The notes: generated from the letters alone by a model not told the origin. 64,000 bases of DNA from Pseudonocardia sp. N23 (GCF_002583555.1 NZ_BEGX01000020.1:1-64000); one strand, 5' to 3'; numbered from the stretch's first letter, positions 19,071 to 27,887 are shown. Made by a program: numbers and translations.

Positions 19071-20564
19071 TCAGCGGTGCAGGGCGGCCCGGGCGGCGGG
19101 TTCGGCGACCGCGCGGCGGGACGGGACCAGGCCGACGCGGGTGCGGCGGTCGAGCAGGTCGTCGATGTCGAGGGCGAGCTCGTGGGTCACGCCCCAGCGC
19201 AGCTCGGCGGGGCTGACGGGCACCTGCTCGGCGATGGGCTCGACGTCGCCGCAGGCCGCGACGTCTGCGGCCTCGCCGCCGTAGCGCGCGACGAGTCGCG
19301 GCGGAGCCCCCGGCGGCACGGGGCCGGCCCCGACCAGCGGCAACGTCGCGGTCCGGCTCGGCCCGGCCGACAACGACCGGGCGGCGACCACGGCGTCGAC
19401 GGCGTCGGCGGCCATGGCGCGGTAGGTGGTCAGCTTGCCGCCGACGACCGTCACGACCCCGGCCGCCGAGGTGAGGACGGCGTGCCTGCGGGAGAGGTCG
19501 GCGCCGCTGCGGCGGCCGTCGTCGAGCAGCGGGCGCAGGCCGGCGTAGGCACCGAGGACCTGGTCGCGGCGGACGGGGGTGGCGAGCGCGGAGTTGAGTA
19601 CGTCGAGCAGGAACGTGATCTCGCGTTCGGTCGGCCGGGGCACGTCCGGCACCGGGCCGTCGACGGGTTCGTCGGTGATCCCCAGGTGGACGAGACCGCC
19701 GGGCTGGGGGAGGGCGAAGGCGTAGCGGGAGAGCGAGCCGCCGATCGGGACGGTGAGGGCGCCGGCCGGGTTGCCCAGCGCGGCGGCGGGCAGCACGACG
19801 TGGCTCCCGCGCGAGGGGCGCAGGGCGATGCCGTCGACGAGCCCGCCCGCCCACACCCCGGCGGCGTTGACGACGGCGCGGGCGCGCAGCCGGACGGGGG
19901 CGTCGGCGACGGTGTCGTGGACGAGCGCGCCGTCGGCGGCGACGTTGATCGCCCGGCAGCGGGTCAGTATGCGCGCGCCGAACCCGGCGGCGGTGCGGGC
20001 GAGCGCGACGACGAGGCGGGCGTCGTCGACGAGCTGGCCGTCGTAGGAGAGCCAGGCACCCGCACCGGTGTCGCGCAGCGCGGGGACGAGCCGCAGGGCC
20101 TCGTCGGCGCGGATGCGCCGGGGCGCGGGCAGCGTGTCGCGTCGGGTGCCGGCGGCTCGGGAGAGCAGCTCGGCTCCGCGCAGGCCGACCCCGGTGAGCA
20201 GGGCGCGCCGCCCGTCGCCGGGCAGCACCATCGGCAGCGGGCGGACGAGGTGCGGAACCACGGTCTCGAGCAGGACGCGGCGTTCGCGCATGCTCGCGAA
20301 CGCGACCCCGACGCGGCCGGAGGCGAGGTAGCGCAGCCCGCCGTGGACGAGCTTGGAGCTCCAGCGCGACGTTCCGAACGCGAGGTCGTGGGCGTCGACG
20401 GCGGCGACGGTGAGGCCGCGGCTCGCGGCGTCGAGGGCGACCCCGGCACCGGTGACGCCGAGCCCGACGACGAGCAGGTCGACGACGTCGCCACCGGCGA
20501 GCGCGTGCAGCTCGGCGTCGCGGCGCGCGGCGTTCAGGGCGGTGCCGGTTCCGGGAGAGGTCAT
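19071..20564 (-). CDS. glpD: FAD-dependent glycerol-3-phosphate dehydrogenase
   Basis: GlpD oxidises sn-glycerol-3-phosphate to DHAP at the membrane, passing electrons to menaquinone. The 497-residue protein has the FAD motif LLVVGLGVTGAGVALDAASR near residue 31, then FGTSRWSSKLVHGGLRYL, the hallmark of GlpD/GlpO, and further on VNAAGVWAG and GGKLTTYRAMA. The C-terminal DUF-type domain is present. Its ATG overlaps the stop of the tetR gene by four bases, so both are cotranscribed. The set glpD-tetR-flavoprotein-DAG kinase matches my memory of mycobacterial Rv2249c-Rv2252. Confidence 0.93.
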   Translation of the reverse strand: MTSPGTGTALNAARRDAELHALAGGDVVDLLVVGLGVTGAGVALDAASRGLTVAAVDAHDLAFGTSRWSSKLVHGGLRYLASGRVGVAFASMRERRVLLETVVPHLVRPLPMVLPGDGRRALLTGVGLRGAELLSRAAGTRRDTLPAPRRIRADEALRLVPALRDTGAGAWLSYDGQLVDDARLVVALARTAAGFGARILTRCRAINVAADGALVHDTVADAPVRLRARAVVNAAGVWAGGLVDGIALRPSRGSHVVLPAAALGNPAGALTVPIGGSLSRYAFALPQPGGLVHLGITDEPVDGPVPDVPRPTEREITFLLDVLNSALATPVRRDQVLGAYAGLRPLLDDGRRSGADLSRRHAVLTSAAGVVTVVGGKLTTYRAMAADAVDAVVAARSLSAGPSRTATLPLVGAGPVPPGAPPRLVARYGGEAADVAACGDVEPIAEQVPVSPAELRWGVTHELALDIDDLLDRRTRVGLVPSRRAVAEPAARAALHR

Positions 20565-21145
20565 GGCCGCAGGTACCCGTCGAGGAGGGCGTGCAGCTCG
20601 GCGGGCAGCTGCGCGACGGGGGTGCCCGCGGTGACCGCGCCGGACGACAGTACGTAGGACTGGGCGGTGAGCAGCACGAACCGGGCGAGGACGGCCGCGT
20701 CACCGGCGCGGACGGTACCGCCGGTCTGGGCGTCGGCGACGGCGTCGGTGAGCAGGGCGAGGAGTGCGTCGGTGCTGCGGCCGCGGCGGCGCAGCAGGTA
20801 GGGCAGGAGCAGCTCGGGGTCGACGTCGACGATCTTGCGGACGAGCCGGTGCCGGCGCAGGGTCTCGCAGACGTCGACGACGCGGGTGACGATCGCGGCG
20901 CGGTCGGTGCCGAGTGGGGCGGCGGCGACGGCGAGCAGGTCGCGGGTGAGCAGGTCGCCGACCAGGGCGTCGACGCCGTCCCAGCGGCGGTAGAGCGACA
21001 TCCGGGAGACGCCGGCGCGGCGGGCGACGTCGGACAGCGTGGTGCGCCGGACCCCGACGTCGAGCACGCAGGCCCGCGCCGCGTCGAGGACCGCTCCGTC
21101 GTCGAGCCGGGCAACCACGCCCGACTTGTTACGACTGGACGTCAC
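20561..21145 (-). CDS. TetR family transcriptional regulator
   Basis: The 194-residue protein has a typical TetR DNA-binding domain at residues 15-60, with the helix-turn-helix LSDVARRAGVSRMSLYRRW, and a divergent ligand-binding C-terminal domain. The GTG start at 21145 (VTSSRNKSGVV) lies two bases from a near-perfect 13-base palindrome, GTCACAGTGTAAC, that separates it from the flavoprotein gene. The regulator therefore probably represses itself, glpD and the divergent flavoprotein-kinase pair. The ligand is unknown; a lipid intermediate is a reasonable guess from context. Confidence 0.9.
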   Translation of the reverse strand: MTSSRNKSGVVARLDDGAVLDAARACVLDVGVRRTTLSDVARRAGVSRMSLYRRWDGVDALVGDLLTRDLLAVAAAPLGTDRAAIVTRVVDVCETLRRHRLVRKIVDVDPELLLPYLLRRRGRSTDALLALLTDAVADAQTGGTVRAGDAAVLARFVLLTAQSYVLSSGAVTAGTPVAQLPAELHALLDGYLRP

Positions 21146-21147
21146 AT

Positions 21148-21160
21148 GTCACAGTGTAAC
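21148..21160. promoter_or_regulatory. Probable TetR operator between tetR and the AGPS-like gene
   Basis: GTCACAGTGTAAC reads almost the same on both strands: only one mirrored base pair and the centre break the symmetry. It occupies nearly the whole 16-base gap between the two divergent start codons. The position and length fit a TetR-family operator that controls both directions; both mRNAs would be leaderless or nearly so. Confidence 0.55.
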
Positions 21161-21161
21161 G

Positions 21162-22754
21162 GTGAAGCCGCGTCGTCGCGACATGCTCTGGTCCGGGTGG
21201 GGCGACCCGGGTAAGGCCGTCACCCTGCCCCCTGCCGTGCTCACCCTGCTCGAACAGGCGCTGGGGGTGCAACCGGCCGAGCGGGCGCCCGTCCCGATCT
21301 CGCAGGTCCGGCTCCCCGACGCCGCGCTCGACCCGGCGGTCGCCGCCGAGCTCGCGATGTTCGTCGGCCCGCCCAACCTGCACACCCACCACGACGCCCG
21401 TGTCAAGCACGCCGCCGGCCGCTCCACCGCCGACCTGCTGCGGCTGCGCGCGGGCGAGGCCCCCGACGCGCCCGACGCCGTCGTGCTGCCCGGCAGCCAC
21501 GCCGAGGTCGTCGGTGTTCTCGGCGCGTGCGCGCGCCGCCACGTCGCGGTCGTACCGTTCGCGGGCGGGACGTCGGTGGTAGGGGGGTTCGCCGCCCGCC
21601 GCGAGGGCTTCGGCGGTCTCGTCGCGCTCGACGTGCGGCGGCTGACGGGGCTCGTCTCGCTCGACACGGAGTCGCTCACCGCGACGTTCCGTGCCGGTAC
21701 GTCGGCCGTCGAGGCCGAGGAGCTGCTGGGCGCCAAGGGGTTCACCCTCGGGCACTTCCCGCAGTCGTACCAGTACGCGCGCCTCGGCGGGTTCGCGGCG
21801 ACGCGGTCGGCGGGCCAGGCGTCGGCGGGCTACGGGCGGTTCGACGAGATGGTCCTCGCGCTCACCGTCGCCACCCCGGAGGGTGTCCTGGAGCTGGGCC
21901 GCGGGCCCGCGTCGGCGGCCGGGCCCGACCTGCGCCAGCTCGTCCTCGGCTCGGAGGGTGCGTTCGGCGTCATCACCGAGCTGACCCTGCGCGTGCACCC
22001 GGCGCCGGAACGGTCGCTCTACCAGGGCTGGCGGTTCTCCTCGTTCGCCGAGGGTGTCACCGCTGTGCGCGAGCTGGCCCAGCGCGGCCCGCTGCCGACG
22101 GTGCTGCGGCTGTCGGACGAGGCCGAGACCGGCGTCGACGCCGTCCTGCACAGCCGGGAGGCCGGTGGCTGCCTGGTGATCGCCGGGTACGACGGCTTCC
22201 CCGGCGGGACCGGGGCCGACGCGCTCGCCGCTGCCGGAGCCGACGCGCTCGCGTCCGCGGGCGGCGCCCGGCTCGACGACGCGATCGGCGAGGGGTGGGC
22301 CGAAGCCCGGTTCGACGCCCCCTACCTGCGCGACGCGCTGCTCGGCGCCGGCGCGATCGCGGAGACGCTGGAGACGGCGACGTCGTGGTCGAACCTGGTG
22401 GCGCTCAAGGAGTCCGTCTCCGCGGCACTGACGGCGGCGCTGTCCGTCCACGGCACCCCGCCGCTGGTCATGTGCCACGTCTCGCACGTCTACCCGACGG
22501 GTGCGTCGCTCTACTTCACCGTCGTCGCCAAGGCGGCGGATGATCCCGTCGCCCAGTGGGCGGCGGCGAAGACCGCGGCCACCGACGCGATCGTCGACGG
22601 CGGCGGCACGCTCACCCACCACCACGGCGTGGGTGCCGAGCACCGGCCGTGGCTGGAGCGCGAGATCGGGCCGCTGGGCGTCGAGGTGCTGCGCGCGGTC
22701 AAGGCCCGGCTCGACCCCACCGGCATCCTCAACCCCGGCGTGCTCGTGCCGTGA
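21162..22754 (+). CDS. FAD-binding oxidase, alkyldihydroxyacetonephosphate synthase-like
   Basis: The 530-residue flavoprotein belongs to the vanillyl-alcohol-oxidase/PCMH superfamily. The FAD-binding half shows VVPFAGGTSVVGGF near residue 138 and PEGVLELGRGPASAAGPDLRQ, and the C-terminal half has CHVSHVYPTGASLYFT and the histidine run THHHGVGAEHRPWL typical of AGPS-like enzymes, then DPTGILNPGVL. AGPS exchanges the acyl of acyl-DHAP for an alkyl chain to begin ether-lipid synthesis, but bacterial relatives may instead be hydroxyacid dehydrogenases. Next to GlpD (which makes DHAP) and a lipid kinase, the lipid role is attractive though unproven. GTG 21162 abuts the operator; an ATG at 21183 is an alternative. 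Confidence 0.85.
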   Translation: MKPRRRDMLWSGWGDPGKAVTLPPAVLTLLEQALGVQPAERAPVPISQVRLPDAALDPAVAAELAMFVGPPNLHTHHDARVKHAAGRSTADLLRLRAGEAPDAPDAVVLPGSHAEVVGVLGACARRHVAVVPFAGGTSVVGGFAARREGFGGLVALDVRRLTGLVSLDTESLTATFRAGTSAVEAEELLGAKGFTLGHFPQSYQYARLGGFAATRSAGQASAGYGRFDEMVLALTVATPEGVLELGRGPASAAGPDLRQLVLGSEGAFGVITELTLRVHPAPERSLYQGWRFSSFAEGVTAVRELAQRGPLPTVLRLSDEAETGVDAVLHSREAGGCLVIAGYDGFPGGTGADALAAAGADALASAGGARLDDAIGEGWAEARFDAPYLRDALLGAGAIAETLETATSWSNLVALKESVSAALTAALSVHGTPPLVMCHVSHVYPTGASLYFTVVAKAADDPVAQWAAAKTAATDAIVDGGGTLTHHHGVGAEHRPWLEREIGPLGVEVLRAVKARLDPTGILNPGVLVP

Positions 22755-23611
22755 GTGCGTTCACCGCGGTCGTCAACCCGGCCGCGGGGCGCGGCGCCGG
22801 GGCCAGGGTCGCGGCCGAGCTGGTCGCGGCGATGCCACACGGGAGCGTCGAGGTCGTCGCCGGTCGCGACGGCGCGCACGCCGGGGAGCTCGCCGCAGCC
22901 GCCGCCGCGGCGGGACGCACCGTGCTCGCCGTCGGCGGCGACGGGCACACCGGCGCGGTGGCGGGCGCCGTCGCTGCGGCCGGTGGGCTGCTGGGCATCG
23001 TGCCCGTCGGCCGCGGCAACGACTTCGCCCGCCAGCTCGGCCTGCCCAGCGCGGTCCCCGCGGTCGCCGAGGTGCTGCGCGGAGGGCGGGAGCGGGTCGT
23101 CGACGTCATCGACGCCGCCGGGCGCACCGTGCTGGGCAGCGTCTACACGGGTGTCGACTCGGCAGCCTCGGAGATCGTGGCCGCCCGCCCGCGGGTGCCG
23201 GCCGGGGCCGTCTACCGGTACGCGGCCGTGCGGGCGCTGCTCACGACGCGGCCCGCGGGCTTCCGGCTGACCCTCGACGGCGTCGAATGGGCCGCGCGGG
23301 GCTGGTCGGTCGTCGTCGCCAACTCGGGGTGGTACGGCGCGGGGATGCACATCGTCCCGTCGGCCGAGGTCGACGACGGGCTGCTCGACGTCCTGATGAT
23401 CCGCGACTCGTCACGCTGGGCGCTGATCGCGGCGCTGCGCGAGGTCTACGACGGATCGCACATCGCGCGGCCCGACATCGAGGTGCGCCGGGCGCGGACG
23501 GTCGAGATCGTCGTCGACCGCCCGCTGCCGGTTCACGCCGACGGTGAGCCGCTGGCCTCCGGGTCGGTGACGGTCTCGGTGCGGCCGGCGGTGCTGCGGG
23601 TGCTCGCCTGA
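22751..23611 (+). CDS. Diacylglycerol kinase family lipid kinase
   Basis: The 286-residue protein has the DAGK catalytic domain: TAVVNPAAGRGAGA at the N-terminus, VLAVGGDGHTGAVAGAV, then GIVPVGRGNDFARQLG, and a C-terminal half with WYGAGMHIVPSAEVDDGLLDV. The usual GGDGT motif reads GGDGH here. The M. tuberculosis counterpart Rv2252, as I recall, phosphorylates diacylglycerol and feeds phosphatidylinositol mannoside synthesis. The GTG start overlaps the flavoprotein stop by four bases, so translation is coupled. Its last 79 bases overlap the end of the desaturase gene on the opposite strand. Confidence 0.88.
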   Translation: MSAFTAVVNPAAGRGAGARVAAELVAAMPHGSVEVVAGRDGAHAGELAAAAAAAGRTVLAVGGDGHTGAVAGAVAAAGGLLGIVPVGRGNDFARQLGLPSAVPAVAEVLRGGRERVVDVIDAAGRTVLGSVYTGVDSAASEIVAARPRVPAGAVYRYAAVRALLTTRPAGFRLTLDGVEWAARGWSVVVANSGWYGAGMHIVPSAEVDDGLLDVLMIRDSSRWALIAALREVYDGSHIARPDIEVRRARTVEIVVDRPLPVHADGEPLASGSVTVSVRPAVLRVLA

Positions 23612-24552
23612 ACACCGAGCCGCTCCAGGCGCCTTGGCGTCGGCCAGCGCACCGCCGTCGCCCAGCCGAGCTTCTCGAAGCCGCGGATCAGCAGCGCCGA
23701 CAGGTCGACCTGCCCGCGCTTCACCCCGTGCCGCGCGCACGTCGGGTCGGCGTGGTGCAGGTTGTGCCACGACTCGCCGAACGACACGATCGCCAGCCAC
23801 CAGACGTTGACGGAGCGGTCGCGGGCGGCGAAGGGCCGGTCGCCCCACATGTGGCAGATCGAGTTGATCGACCAGGTCACGTGGTGCAGCAGCGCGACGC
23901 GGACGAGACCGCCCCAGAACAGCGCCGTCAGCGCACCGGTCAGCGACCACGTCACCAGTCCGCCGATGACGCCGGGCAGTGCCAGCGACGCGACGGCCAG
24001 CGGCAGGAACGCCCGGTCGACGCGGACGATGTCGCGGTCGGCGAGCAGGTCCGGTGCGAAGCGGGCGGCGTTGGTGCGGTCGCGGTCGAACAACCAGCCG
24101 ACGTGCGCGTGCCACATCCCGCGGGCCAGCGCGCGCGGCCCGGTCCCGAACGCCCACGGGGAGTGCGGATCACCGGCCTTGTCGGAGTAGGCGTGGTGCC
24201 GGCGGTGGTCGGCGACCCATGAGGTGACACTTCCCTGCAGCGCCAGGCTCCCCGCGATCGCCAGCGCGATCCGCAGCAGCCGGTTCGCCTTGAACGACCC
24301 GTGTGTGAAGTAGCGGTGGAACCCCGCGGTCACCCCGAGCCCGCTCACGACGTAGAAGGCCGCGGCGATCGCGATGTCGGTGACCGAGAGGCCCCAGCCC
24401 CACGCGAGCGGGACCGCGGCGGCGAGCGCGAGCAGTGGCACGACGACGAAGGTGAGGACGAGGCCCTGCTCGAGTCCGCCTCGGCGGCCGTCGGTCAGCG
24501 GCTGCGGGGAGCGTGCCGGAGGTGGAAGGGTGGACGTCGCGGAAGGCGTCAT
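23533..24552 (-). CDS. Acyl-CoA desaturase (delta-9 type)
   Basis: This integral membrane diiron desaturase would introduce a cis double bond into long acyl-CoA chains. The 339-residue protein has about four transmembrane helices and the three histidine boxes: GFHRYFTHGSF near residue 77, ADHRRHHAYSD near residue 113 and ESWHNLHHADPT near residue 255. The C-terminal 40 residues are polar and extend into the 3' end of the opposed lipid-kinase gene, a 79-base convergent overlap. The ATG at 24552 is the natural start. It is not in the mycobacterial cluster I recall, so it is an addition to the lipid module in this lineage. Confidence 0.92.
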   Translation of the reverse strand: MTPSATSTLPPPARSPQPLTDGRRGGLEQGLVLTFVVVPLLALAAAVPLAWGWGLSVTDIAIAAAFYVVSGLGVTAGFHRYFTHGSFKANRLLRIALAIAGSLALQGSVTSWVADHRRHHAYSDKAGDPHSPWAFGTGPRALARGMWHAHVGWLFDRDRTNAARFAPDLLADRDIVRVDRAFLPLAVASLALPGVIGGLVTWSLTGALTALFWGGLVRVALLHHVTWSINSICHMWGDRPFAARDRSVNVWWLAIVSFGESWHNLHHADPTCARHGVKRGQVDLSALLIRGFEKLGWATAVRWPTPRRLERLGVQASTRSTAGRTETVTDPEASGSPSA

Positions 24553-24644
24553 GCCCCCAGTCCACCCGGTCAGGCGCCCCGGGGGAGGCCGGGGGGCCCG
24601 CCTTCACAGGGTATGGATAACCGGAGTCGGACGTGTCGTCCGCG

Positions 24645-24792
24645 TCACACCAGGTCGAGCTCCCACTCCGTCCACGCGTCGTACGGGCCGGCGTTCCAGG
24701 TGTCGACGGCTGACGTCGAACCAGGCCCGCAGACCGGCCTCGTCGTCGACCCGGGTGAGCTCGAGGCCCGGGACCGCTGTCATGTCCGTCAC
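24645..24792 (-). pseudogene. Short frameshifted gene relic
   Basis: Between the desaturase and asnB, the minus strand reads MTAVPGLELTRVDDEAGLRA then WFDV in one frame, and then AVDTWNAGPYDAWTEWELDL plus V and a stop in the next frame. Joining the two needs a single-base shift near 24710. Both halves look protein-like and GC-rich at third positions. The start resembles the N-terminus of acetyltransferase-like proteins, but at about 50 residues nothing can be assigned. It may be the remains of a small gene. Confidence 0.3.
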
Positions 24793-24840
24793 GATCCTGC
24801 GGTCGTGCCCGGTCCGTCCACCGGGTTTTCCGGCCTCCGC

Positions 24841-26754
24841 TCAGAGCAGGACGGGGTACGCGGGCTCGGGGATCTCGGGGCGGATGCGGTCCTCGACGAA
24901 GATGCCGTGCCAGATCAGGAACACGAGCAGCGTCCAGATCCGGCGGCTGTGGTCGATCGGGCCCTCGCGGTGCGCGTCGATCATCCGGGACACGGCGGCC
25001 AGGTCGACGAGGTGGTCGGCCTGCGAGTCGCGGACGATGTCGCGCGCCCAGCCGTACATCTCGTCGCGCAGCCAGTGCCGGATCGGCACCGGGAACCCCA
25101 GCTTGCGACGGTTCAGCACGTGCGCGGGCACGATGCCCTCCAGCGACCGCCGCAGCGCGTACTTCGTCGTCCCGGTCCGGTCGGTGCCCGTGACCTTCTC
25201 CGAGCGGGGGATGCCCGAGGCCAGCGCGAACACCTCGGGATCGAGGAACGGCACCCGCAGCTCCAGCGAGTTCGCCATGGTCATCTTGTCGGCCTTGACC
25301 AGGATGTCGCCGCGCAGCCACGTGAACAGGTCGACGTGCTGCATCCGCGCCACCGGGTCCCAGCCCGCCGACTCCGCGTAGTGCGCGGCGGTGACGTCGG
25401 TGTGGCTGCGGCGCGGGTCGTACCGGCGCAGCACCCCGGCCAGCTGGTCGTCGCGGAAGATGCGGGCGTTGCCGTAGTAGCGACGCTCCATCGGCAGCGC
25501 CCCCCGGCGCAGCAGGTCCTTGCCGCGCATGCCCTCCGGCAGCCGCGCCGACGCCTTGCCCAGCAAACCCCGCAGCGCGCCCGGCACCCGCTCGAACGGC
25601 GCCAGCGACAGCGGCTCGCGGTAGATCGTGTAGCCGCCGAACAGCTCGTCGGCGCCCTCGCCCGACAGCACGACCTTCACGTGCCGGCGCGCCTCCCTGG
25701 CGATGAACCACAACGGCACCAGCGCCGGGTCGGCCACCGGGTCGTCGAGATACCAGACGATCAACGGCAGCGCGTCCATCATCTCGCCGGGCTTCACCGT
25801 CCGGACGACGTGGCGCACCCCGATCGCCGCCGCCGACTCCGCCGCGACGTCGACCTCCGAGTAGCCCTCGCGCTCGAACCCGGTGGTGAACGTGATCAGG
25901 TCCGGGTTGTGCTCCTTGGCCAGCGCCGCGATGGCCGTCGAGTCGATGCCGCCGGACAGGAACGCGCCGACCGTCACATCGGCACGCATGTGCTTGGCGA
26001 CGGAGTCGCGCAGCGTCGCGGCGATCCGCGCGTGCAGAGCCGGGCCGGTGCCCGCGCCCGAGTGGAACGACGGCGTGAAGTAGCGCTCCACGTCGGGCTC
26101 GGCCCCGGGGCGGACCGTGACGTGCGTGCCGGACTCGACGCGGCGGATCGCCCGGTGCAGCGAGCCGGGCTCCGGCGCGTACTGCAGCGTCAGGTAGTGC
26201 TGCAGCGCGACCGGGTCGAGGTCGTCGGTCAGGCCGAGCGTGCCCAGCAGTTCCACCAGGCACTTCTTCTCGCTCGCGAACGCCGTGCCCACCGGGCCCG
26301 TCGCCACGTAGAGGGGCTTGATCCCGAACGGGTCGCGCGCGCAGAACAGCACCCGCTCCTGCGCATCCCAGATCAGGAAGGCGAACATGCCGCGAAGCCG
26401 CGACACCGCCGCCGGCCCCCAGTGGTGGTAAGCGGCGACGATCGCCTCCGTGTCGCCCGCAGTGGCGAACGTCGCACCGTGATTCTCCGCCAGCTCCGCG
26501 CGCAGCTCCACGTAGTTGTAGATCTCGCCGTTGAAGACGATCGTGTAGCGCCCGTCGGCGTAGTGCAGCGGCTGGTGCGAGTGCTCCACGTCGATGATCG
26601 ACAGCCGGTTGAACCCGAACACCGCGTCGGCATCGTGCCAGGTCCCGCTCTCGTCGGGACCCCGATGGCGCATGCAGCGCAACGCGTCCGAGATCGGTCC
26701 GGTCCGGTCGGCGGCGTCGGCCCCGGCGGTCAGCAGTCCCAGCAGTCCGCACAT
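24841..26754 (-). CDS. asnB: Asparagine synthase (glutamine-hydrolysing), AsnB/LtsA type
   Basis: The 637-residue protein has an Ntn glutaminase domain starting MCGLLGLL, with Cys2 as nucleophile and FNGEIYNYVELRAEL near residue 75, and a synthetase domain with the ATP-pyrophosphatase loop GAFLSGGIDSTAIAAL near residue 262 and SGEGADELFGGYTIYR later. The paralogue beside ctaC in corynebacteria and mycobacteria (LtsA, Rv2201) amidates meso-diaminopimelate in peptidoglycan rather than, or besides, making asparagine. That is established for relatives and is the likely role here given the identical neighbourhood. It diverges from ctaC across 185 bases. Confidence 0.93.
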   Translation of the reverse strand: MCGLLGLLTAGADAADRTGPISDALRCMRHRGPDESGTWHDADAVFGFNRLSIIDVEHSHQPLHYADGRYTIVFNGEIYNYVELRAELAENHGATFATAGDTEAIVAAYHHWGPAAVSRLRGMFAFLIWDAQERVLFCARDPFGIKPLYVATGPVGTAFASEKKCLVELLGTLGLTDDLDPVALQHYLTLQYAPEPGSLHRAIRRVESGTHVTVRPGAEPDVERYFTPSFHSGAGTGPALHARIAATLRDSVAKHMRADVTVGAFLSGGIDSTAIAALAKEHNPDLITFTTGFEREGYSEVDVAAESAAAIGVRHVVRTVKPGEMMDALPLIVWYLDDPVADPALVPLWFIAREARRHVKVVLSGEGADELFGGYTIYREPLSLAPFERVPGALRGLLGKASARLPEGMRGKDLLRRGALPMERRYYGNARIFRDDQLAGVLRRYDPRRSHTDVTAAHYAESAGWDPVARMQHVDLFTWLRGDILVKADKMTMANSLELRVPFLDPEVFALASGIPRSEKVTGTDRTGTTKYALRRSLEGIVPAHVLNRRKLGFPVPIRHWLRDEMYGWARDIVRDSQADHLVDLAAVSRMIDAHREGPIDHSRRIWTLLVFLIWHGIFVEDRIRPEIPEPAYPVLL

Positions 26755-26939
26755 GGCGAGCCAGTATGGCCACCCCCTCCGAGGGCGATGACGGCAACAC
26801 CCGGGAGGCGTTCGAGAGGGCCGCTCGGTTAGTCTCTACGCCTGGTCGAAGAACGCGCGTCCGACGAGCGGGTTCGGCGGCATGTCCGGCCTGGTCAGGG
26901 CCGGTACGCAGCAGAACGAGAGGCAGGAGGCGGCGAGCA

Positions 26940-27887
26940 GTGGGCCGAGCACAGCAGGAGGCCACGGGCCGCCGCTCCGGATGGCGCCGCGCGGCGAAGC
27001 TGGCCGTTCTCGCGGCCGTCGTCATCCCTCTCACGACGGGCTGCTCCGTCGACGAGGTCCTGCGCTTCGGATGGCCCGAGGGCGTCACGCCCCAGGCCCA
27101 CTCGATGCGCACGCTGTGGACCTGGTCGGCCATCGCCGCACTGATCGTCGGTGTGATCACCTGGGGCGTCATGTTCTGGGCGGTCGCCTTCCACCGCAAG
27201 AAGAAGGGCGACGACGGCAGCGCCCCTCGCCAGACCCAGTACAACCTGCCCGTCGAGATCGTCTTCACCGTGATCCCGACGATCATCGTCGCCGTCCTCT
27301 TCGGCTTCACCGTCAACGTCCAGAACTACGTGGACGTGAAGAACGACGCACCGCAGGAGAAGGTCCAGGTCACCGCGTTCCAGTGGAACTGGCAGTTCGA
27401 CGTCGACAACAAGCGGGGCGGCACGGTCGAGTCGCTCGGCACGTCGAGCACCATCCCGATCCTGGTCCTGCCGACCGACCGCAGCATCGAGTTCACGATC
27501 TCGTCGAAGGACGTCATCCACAGCTTCTGGGTGCCGGAGTTCCTCTTCAAGCGTGACGTCTTCCCGATGCCGGAGAAGAACGACACCGACAACGTCTTCG
27601 TCATCGACAAGATCGACCGGACGGGTGCCTTCGTCGGCCGCTGCGCCGAGCTGTGCGGGTCGTACCACTCGCAGATGAACTTCGAGGTCCGCGCGCTCCC
27701 GCCGAACCTGTACGACGCCTACATGTCGATGCGTTCCGCGAACGCCGACATGACGGTGGCCCAGGCGTTGCAGCAGCTGCAGTCCCAGGGCTGCGACGCG
27801 ACGTTGTGCGCGCCGCAGGCCACCACGACCTACCCGTTCAGCACCGACCGGACCCTGAAGTCCGCGTCGGAGCCCCAGAACAGCTGA
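26940..27887 (+). CDS. ctaC: Cytochrome c oxidase subunit II
   Basis: Subunit II of the aa3 oxidase holds the binuclear CuA centre that accepts electrons from the bc1 complex (as in the actinobacterial bcc-aa3 supercomplex). The 315-residue precursor has a lipoprotein-type signal ending LTTGC near residue 30, two transmembrane helices (IAALIVGVITWGVMFWAVAF and VFTVIPTIIVAVLFGF), and a periplasmic cupredoxin domain with QWNWQFD, DVIHSFWVPEF and CAELCGSYHSQMNFEV, giving all CuA ligands. GTG 26940 follows AGGAGG at nine bases. The residues about 270-300 include a CDATLCAP pair of extra cysteines. ctaF follows 19 bases later. Confidence 0.95.
   Translation: MGRAQQEATGRRSGWRRAAKLAVLAAVVIPLTTGCSVDEVLRFGWPEGVTPQAHSMRTLWTWSAIAALIVGVITWGVMFWAVAFHRKKKGDDGSAPRQTQYNLPVEIVFTVIPTIIVAVLFGFTVNVQNYVDVKNDAPQEKVQVTAFQWNWQFDVDNKRGGTVESLGTSSTIPILVLPTDRSIEFTISSKDVIHSFWVPEFLFKRDVFPMPEKNDTDNVFVIDKIDRTGAFVGRCAELCGSYHSQMNFEVRALPPNLYDAYMSMRSANADMTVAQALQQLQSQGCDATLCAPQATTTYPFSTDRTLKSASEPQNS

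Noticed and set aside
24170..27316. A 1048-codon open frame on the minus strand over the desaturase, asnB and ctaC
   Set aside because: It overlaps asnB in a different frame and reads as Arg/Gly/Ala-rich noise.
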